From an uncultured Bacilli bacterium (GTDB lineage Bacteria; Bacillota_I; Bacilli_A; RF39; UBA660): a DNA stretch of 7,194 bases. A program made the translations under genes and the position numbers. Location: contig CANQFX010000058.1 of the NCBI GenBank assembly GCA_947600015.1, positions 1 through 7,194 of the forward strand. The letters are read 5' to 3'. Positions 5,310-7,194 of this stretch are shown in pieces (position 1 is the first letter of the stretch; each line of letters starts with the position of its first letter). The notes below the pieces were generated by a model that was not told the DNA's origin, ran no database searches, and saw nothing but the letters and a program-made list of their open reading frames with translations.

Positions 5310-5866
5310 TTTTTTAAATACGTATTTGGTACTTTATTATCTTCGAAAGCAATTAGTTCTGGATATACGTTTAAAATATGTTCTTCATAATCTGGCTTTT
5401 GTCCCTCAAATCTAGGAGCATAGGTACTAGAACATTCAGGATGAATACATACATACGAATTAAAAAATTTAAAATTTCCATTATTGATATTTAATGCATC
5501 ATAATATTTATAGCTTTCAATAATAAAATAACCAGTCGCTAAAGTATACAAATCACTCGTTTTAATATCACAGTTTCTTATTGCAATATACTTTTTACCA
5601 TTCATACCCACAATATAACAATTTTTAATATCTACAGTATAATCACATTCTTTAAATGTTTCTTTAAACTTTGAGTTAATAAAATCTTCTAACTCATTTG
5701 TTTCCGTTTTTAGTGATTCTAATTTAGCTTTCTTTTTAGATATATTTTTTTCAACATCTTCTAGTTCAGAATTTTTATTTTCTATGTTTTTTTCTATTTC
5801 TTTTAATTCCATTTTTCTATTTTCTATCTTTTTATCTGTATAAATTAAATATTCAACCATTTTCAT
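5294..5866 (-). CDS. Coiled-coil protein downstream of AIPR, unknown function
   Basis: The 190-aa product starts MKMVEYLIYTDK and has a long charged coiled coil at about residues 10-65, with Glu/Lys/Asn-rich heptads. A globular C-terminal half follows, containing YIVGMNGKKYIAIRNCD, CIHPEC (140-145) and a Tyr-rich end. I do not recognise the C-terminal domain. It lies directly after AIPR and must be co-transcribed with it, so a partner role is plausible, for example a sensor or assembly subunit. The start is unclear. A strong GGGAGGTG (5893-5900) sits 26 nt before the ATG, whereas ATT (5885-5887) and ATA (5882-5884), in frame, are at normal SD distance. The longer version would add about seven residues (x-x-NLKEK). 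The 3' end is also ambiguous because of the A7 run at 5309-5315, after which only YIMK and a stop follow in frame zero. Confidence 0.8.
   Translation of the reverse strand: MKMVEYLIYTDKKIENRKMELKEIEKNIENKNSELEDVEKNISKKKAKLESLKTETNELEDFINSKFKETFKECDYTVDIKNCYIVGMNGKKYIAIRNCDIKTSDLYTLATGYFIIESYKYYDALNINNGNFKFFNSYVCIHPECSSTYAPRFEGQKPDYEEHILNVYPELIAFEDNKVPNTYLKKYIMK
5309..5315 (-). promoter_or_regulatory. Slippery A AAA AAA heptamer (putative -1 frameshift site)
   Basis: Seven A residues read in frame zero as TTA AAA AAA, so the heptamer is A AAA AAA, one of the most slippery -1 sites known in bacteria, as used in insertion sequences. A one-base slip leads into the 40-codon extension. No SD-like stimulator is seen upstream. 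Confidence 0.45.
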
Positions 5867-5892
5867 TTTTTCTTTTAAATTTATAATAATAG

Positions 5893-5900
5893 CACCTCCC
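5893..5900 (-). promoter_or_regulatory. Strong SD without a standard start codon at normal distance
   Basis: GGGAGGTG matches the 16S anti-SD over eight bases. The in-frame codons after it are ATT, ATT, ATA, AAT, TTA, AAA, GAA, AAA and then ATG at 5864-5866. No ATG, GTG or TTG occurs in the coiled-coil frame at 5-12 nt. Initiation at ATT or ATA, as in infC, would fit the spacing best. Confidence 0.6.
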
Positions 5901-5906
5901 TTAATA

Positions 5907-7194
5907 TTAACATACTGTTAATTTTTCTTGTTCTGCATTAGTTACAATACATCTGCATTCATTTTGAACTTTTTCAAAAATTGATGATGATTTTGTTGCT
6001 GTTGAAGGTGCTACTTTTTTATCTTGATTTATAATATTTTTACATATATTAATTACGAGTTTTAATTTTTTATCAAAATCCATTTGTATGTTTATATTTG
6101 CAACACCATTTAGCAATAATAAATCTGCTGTATTCATAAATTGGTAACTATCCATAACATCAACATATTCTTCAGTTGAAGAGGTCATAATATTCATATA
6201 ATTTAAAAATTCATCATTTCGTTCAACTCTTCTACATCTTCTATACATAGTAATTATCTTGCAAATCTCATTATAATTCTTTTGTGATTCTAAAACTTTT
6301 TCGTGTGAAATATTACAAATCAATTCATTTATCAATTCTTTATTAAATAACTCATTTTTTCCTCTTTTTGCAACCGCAGCATATTCATTGTTGTAATAAG
6401 CTACATATATTTGAATAACTTTTTCTAATTGCAATATTTTTTCTTTAGGATATTCAGATATTGTTTTTAAACTTAACTTATAATTATATTCGTTAGCTAA
6501 TCTTTCTAGATAATAACCGCTTTTAAACAAATCACTTTGTAATTCTCTTATAAAAGTATTATTTGATAAAAAGTAACTATCTCTTATCTTATTTTGTGAG
6601 TTTAAGTATTCGGTAATTTTAGCTCTAAGATCTATATCGCTAGTTTCAATTATTCTTATTGGAAGAAACGTGGTATTTTTTAAATTTCCATCATCCATTG
6701 CCTTTTTTAAAGCCACTACCGTTTGGCAACCATTAACAATTGCTGATGAATATAAAAATGCCGTTTGATTTCCAACACTATTTCTACATTCATCACAAAT
6801 GAACACTATACCATTATGATAAAAATAAAAATATTTTGACTCTTCATTATCTGTAGAAGTATTGTATATGCCATTGTTTACAGAGTTATCTCCTTCATAA
6901 TTTCTAATATTTTCATCAAATATTCCATCTAATACATCTTGTACAGAATTAAGAATATCCTTAGCAGAACAAAAGCCAACCCATGATTTAACGTCATTCC
7001 CTACATTATACCCTGGTAATAAATTACCATATTTAATCTCTATATTTATTAAGTTGTTCTTTTGAGATCTATCAAGTTTATCACAAATTTTCTTTTTATC
7101 ATCTACAAAATATTCTATGTACATTTTGATAAAGATATTCGGAATGATATAAAGTTTTGATTTGGATATTCGAATTAAATAAAACCCATATATA
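5907..7194 (-). CDS. AIPR-family protein (abortive infection phage resistance), N-terminus beyond the window
   Basis: The frame is open from the right edge, with 428 residues visible. The first in-frame ATG (7122-7124) has no SD, and the 23 codons before it are open, so the true start is outside. Counting from that ATG, AIPR motifs are clear: FDENIRNYEG (69-78), YFYHNGIVFICDE (100-112), SAIVNGCQTVVAL (127-139), ITEYLNSQNKIRD (170-182) and GYYLERLANEY (203-213). This order (IRxYLG, NNGI, VNGxQT, NSQNxI, YER) is characteristic of the AIPR domain. Members are linked to phage resistance and restriction-like islands. Family proteins are often 500-700 aa, and the N-terminal part, which may carry a nuclease-like domain, cannot be seen. 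The C-terminus is helical and variable. The gene is followed at once by the coiled-coil gene. Its defence role here is inferred from the family and the mobile context. Confidence 0.88.
   Translation of the reverse strand, partial: IYGFYLIRISKSKLYIIPNIFIKMYIEYFVDDKKKICDKLDRSQKNNLINIEIKYGNLLPGYNVGNDVKSWVGFCSAKDILNSVQDVLDGIFDENIRNYEGDNSVNNGIYNTSTDNEESKYFYFYHNGIVFICDECRNSVGNQTAFLYSSAIVNGCQTVVALKKAMDDGNLKNTTFLPIRIIETSDIDLRAKITEYLNSQNKIRDSYFLSNNTFIRELQSDLFKSGYYLERLANEYNYKLSLKTISEYPKEKILQLEKVIQIYVAYYNNEYAAVAKRGKNELFNKELINELICNISHEKVLESQKNYNEICKIITMYRRCRRVERNDEFLNYMNIMTSSTEEYVDVMDSYQFMNTADLLLLNGVANINIQMDFDKKLKLVINICKNIINQDKKVAPSTATKSSSIFEKVQNECRCIVTNAEQEKLTVC

Noticed and set aside
5885..5914. Ten-codon leader (ATG inside the AIPR stop region to TAA) before the coiled-coil gene
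   Set aside because: The frame is short, contains the SD itself and has no recognisable attenuator or arrest motif.

Overview
The window looks like low-GC Firmicutes DNA (Bacilli, Erysipelotrichia or related lineages). It is AT-rich, has strong GGAGG-type Shine-Dalgarno (SD) sites, a CwlJ/SleB-type spore-cortex hydrolase, a LysM wall-binding protein and a Clostridium-type large serine recombinase. The standard genetic code is supported: the partial tRNA-Trp has anticodon CCA and Trp is encoded by TGG. The exact taxon cannot be read from the sequence.

Left part, 1 to about 2165, looks like ordinary chromosome. It holds the 5' end of a tRNA-Trp gene (minus strand), a short CwlJ-like hydrolase (plus), a convergent 179-aa protein with RyR-like HE-x-W motifs (minus), and the 3' part of a tandem LysM gene (minus) followed by a good terminator. 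The LysM frame starts inside a complete first LysM motif with no usable start codon and meets a stop just upstream. It therefore looks cut off at about 2150-2170.

Right part, from about 2165 to the window end, is interpreted as a mobile element joined to the LysM gene. Every gene here is on the minus strand. Reading 5' to 3' (right to left) they are: an AIPR-family (abortive infection/phage resistance) protein that runs off the right edge; a coiled-coil protein; two very small proteins (57 and 59 aa); and a 520-aa large serine recombinase. After these, behind its own consensus promoter, comes a two-gene unit: a 98-aa unknown protein and a CFI-box-like protein with a low-complexity N-terminus.

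The genes from AIPR to recombinase are packed almost without gaps. The coiled-coil gene begins right after AIPR. If a -1 slip at an A7 run is allowed, the chain continues with overlaps of 8, 8 and 1 nt into the recombinase. This suggests one co-transcribed, translationally coupled module that joins an AIPR-type putative defence gene to the element's recombinase.

The most interesting points are: the AIPR/coiled-coil pair as possible element-borne phage defence; the A AAA AAA slippery site with a 40-codon extension; two small genes hidden in an apparent intergenic gap; a strong SD with no ATG/GTG/TTG at normal distance; and the apparent integration junction inside conserved LysM codons.
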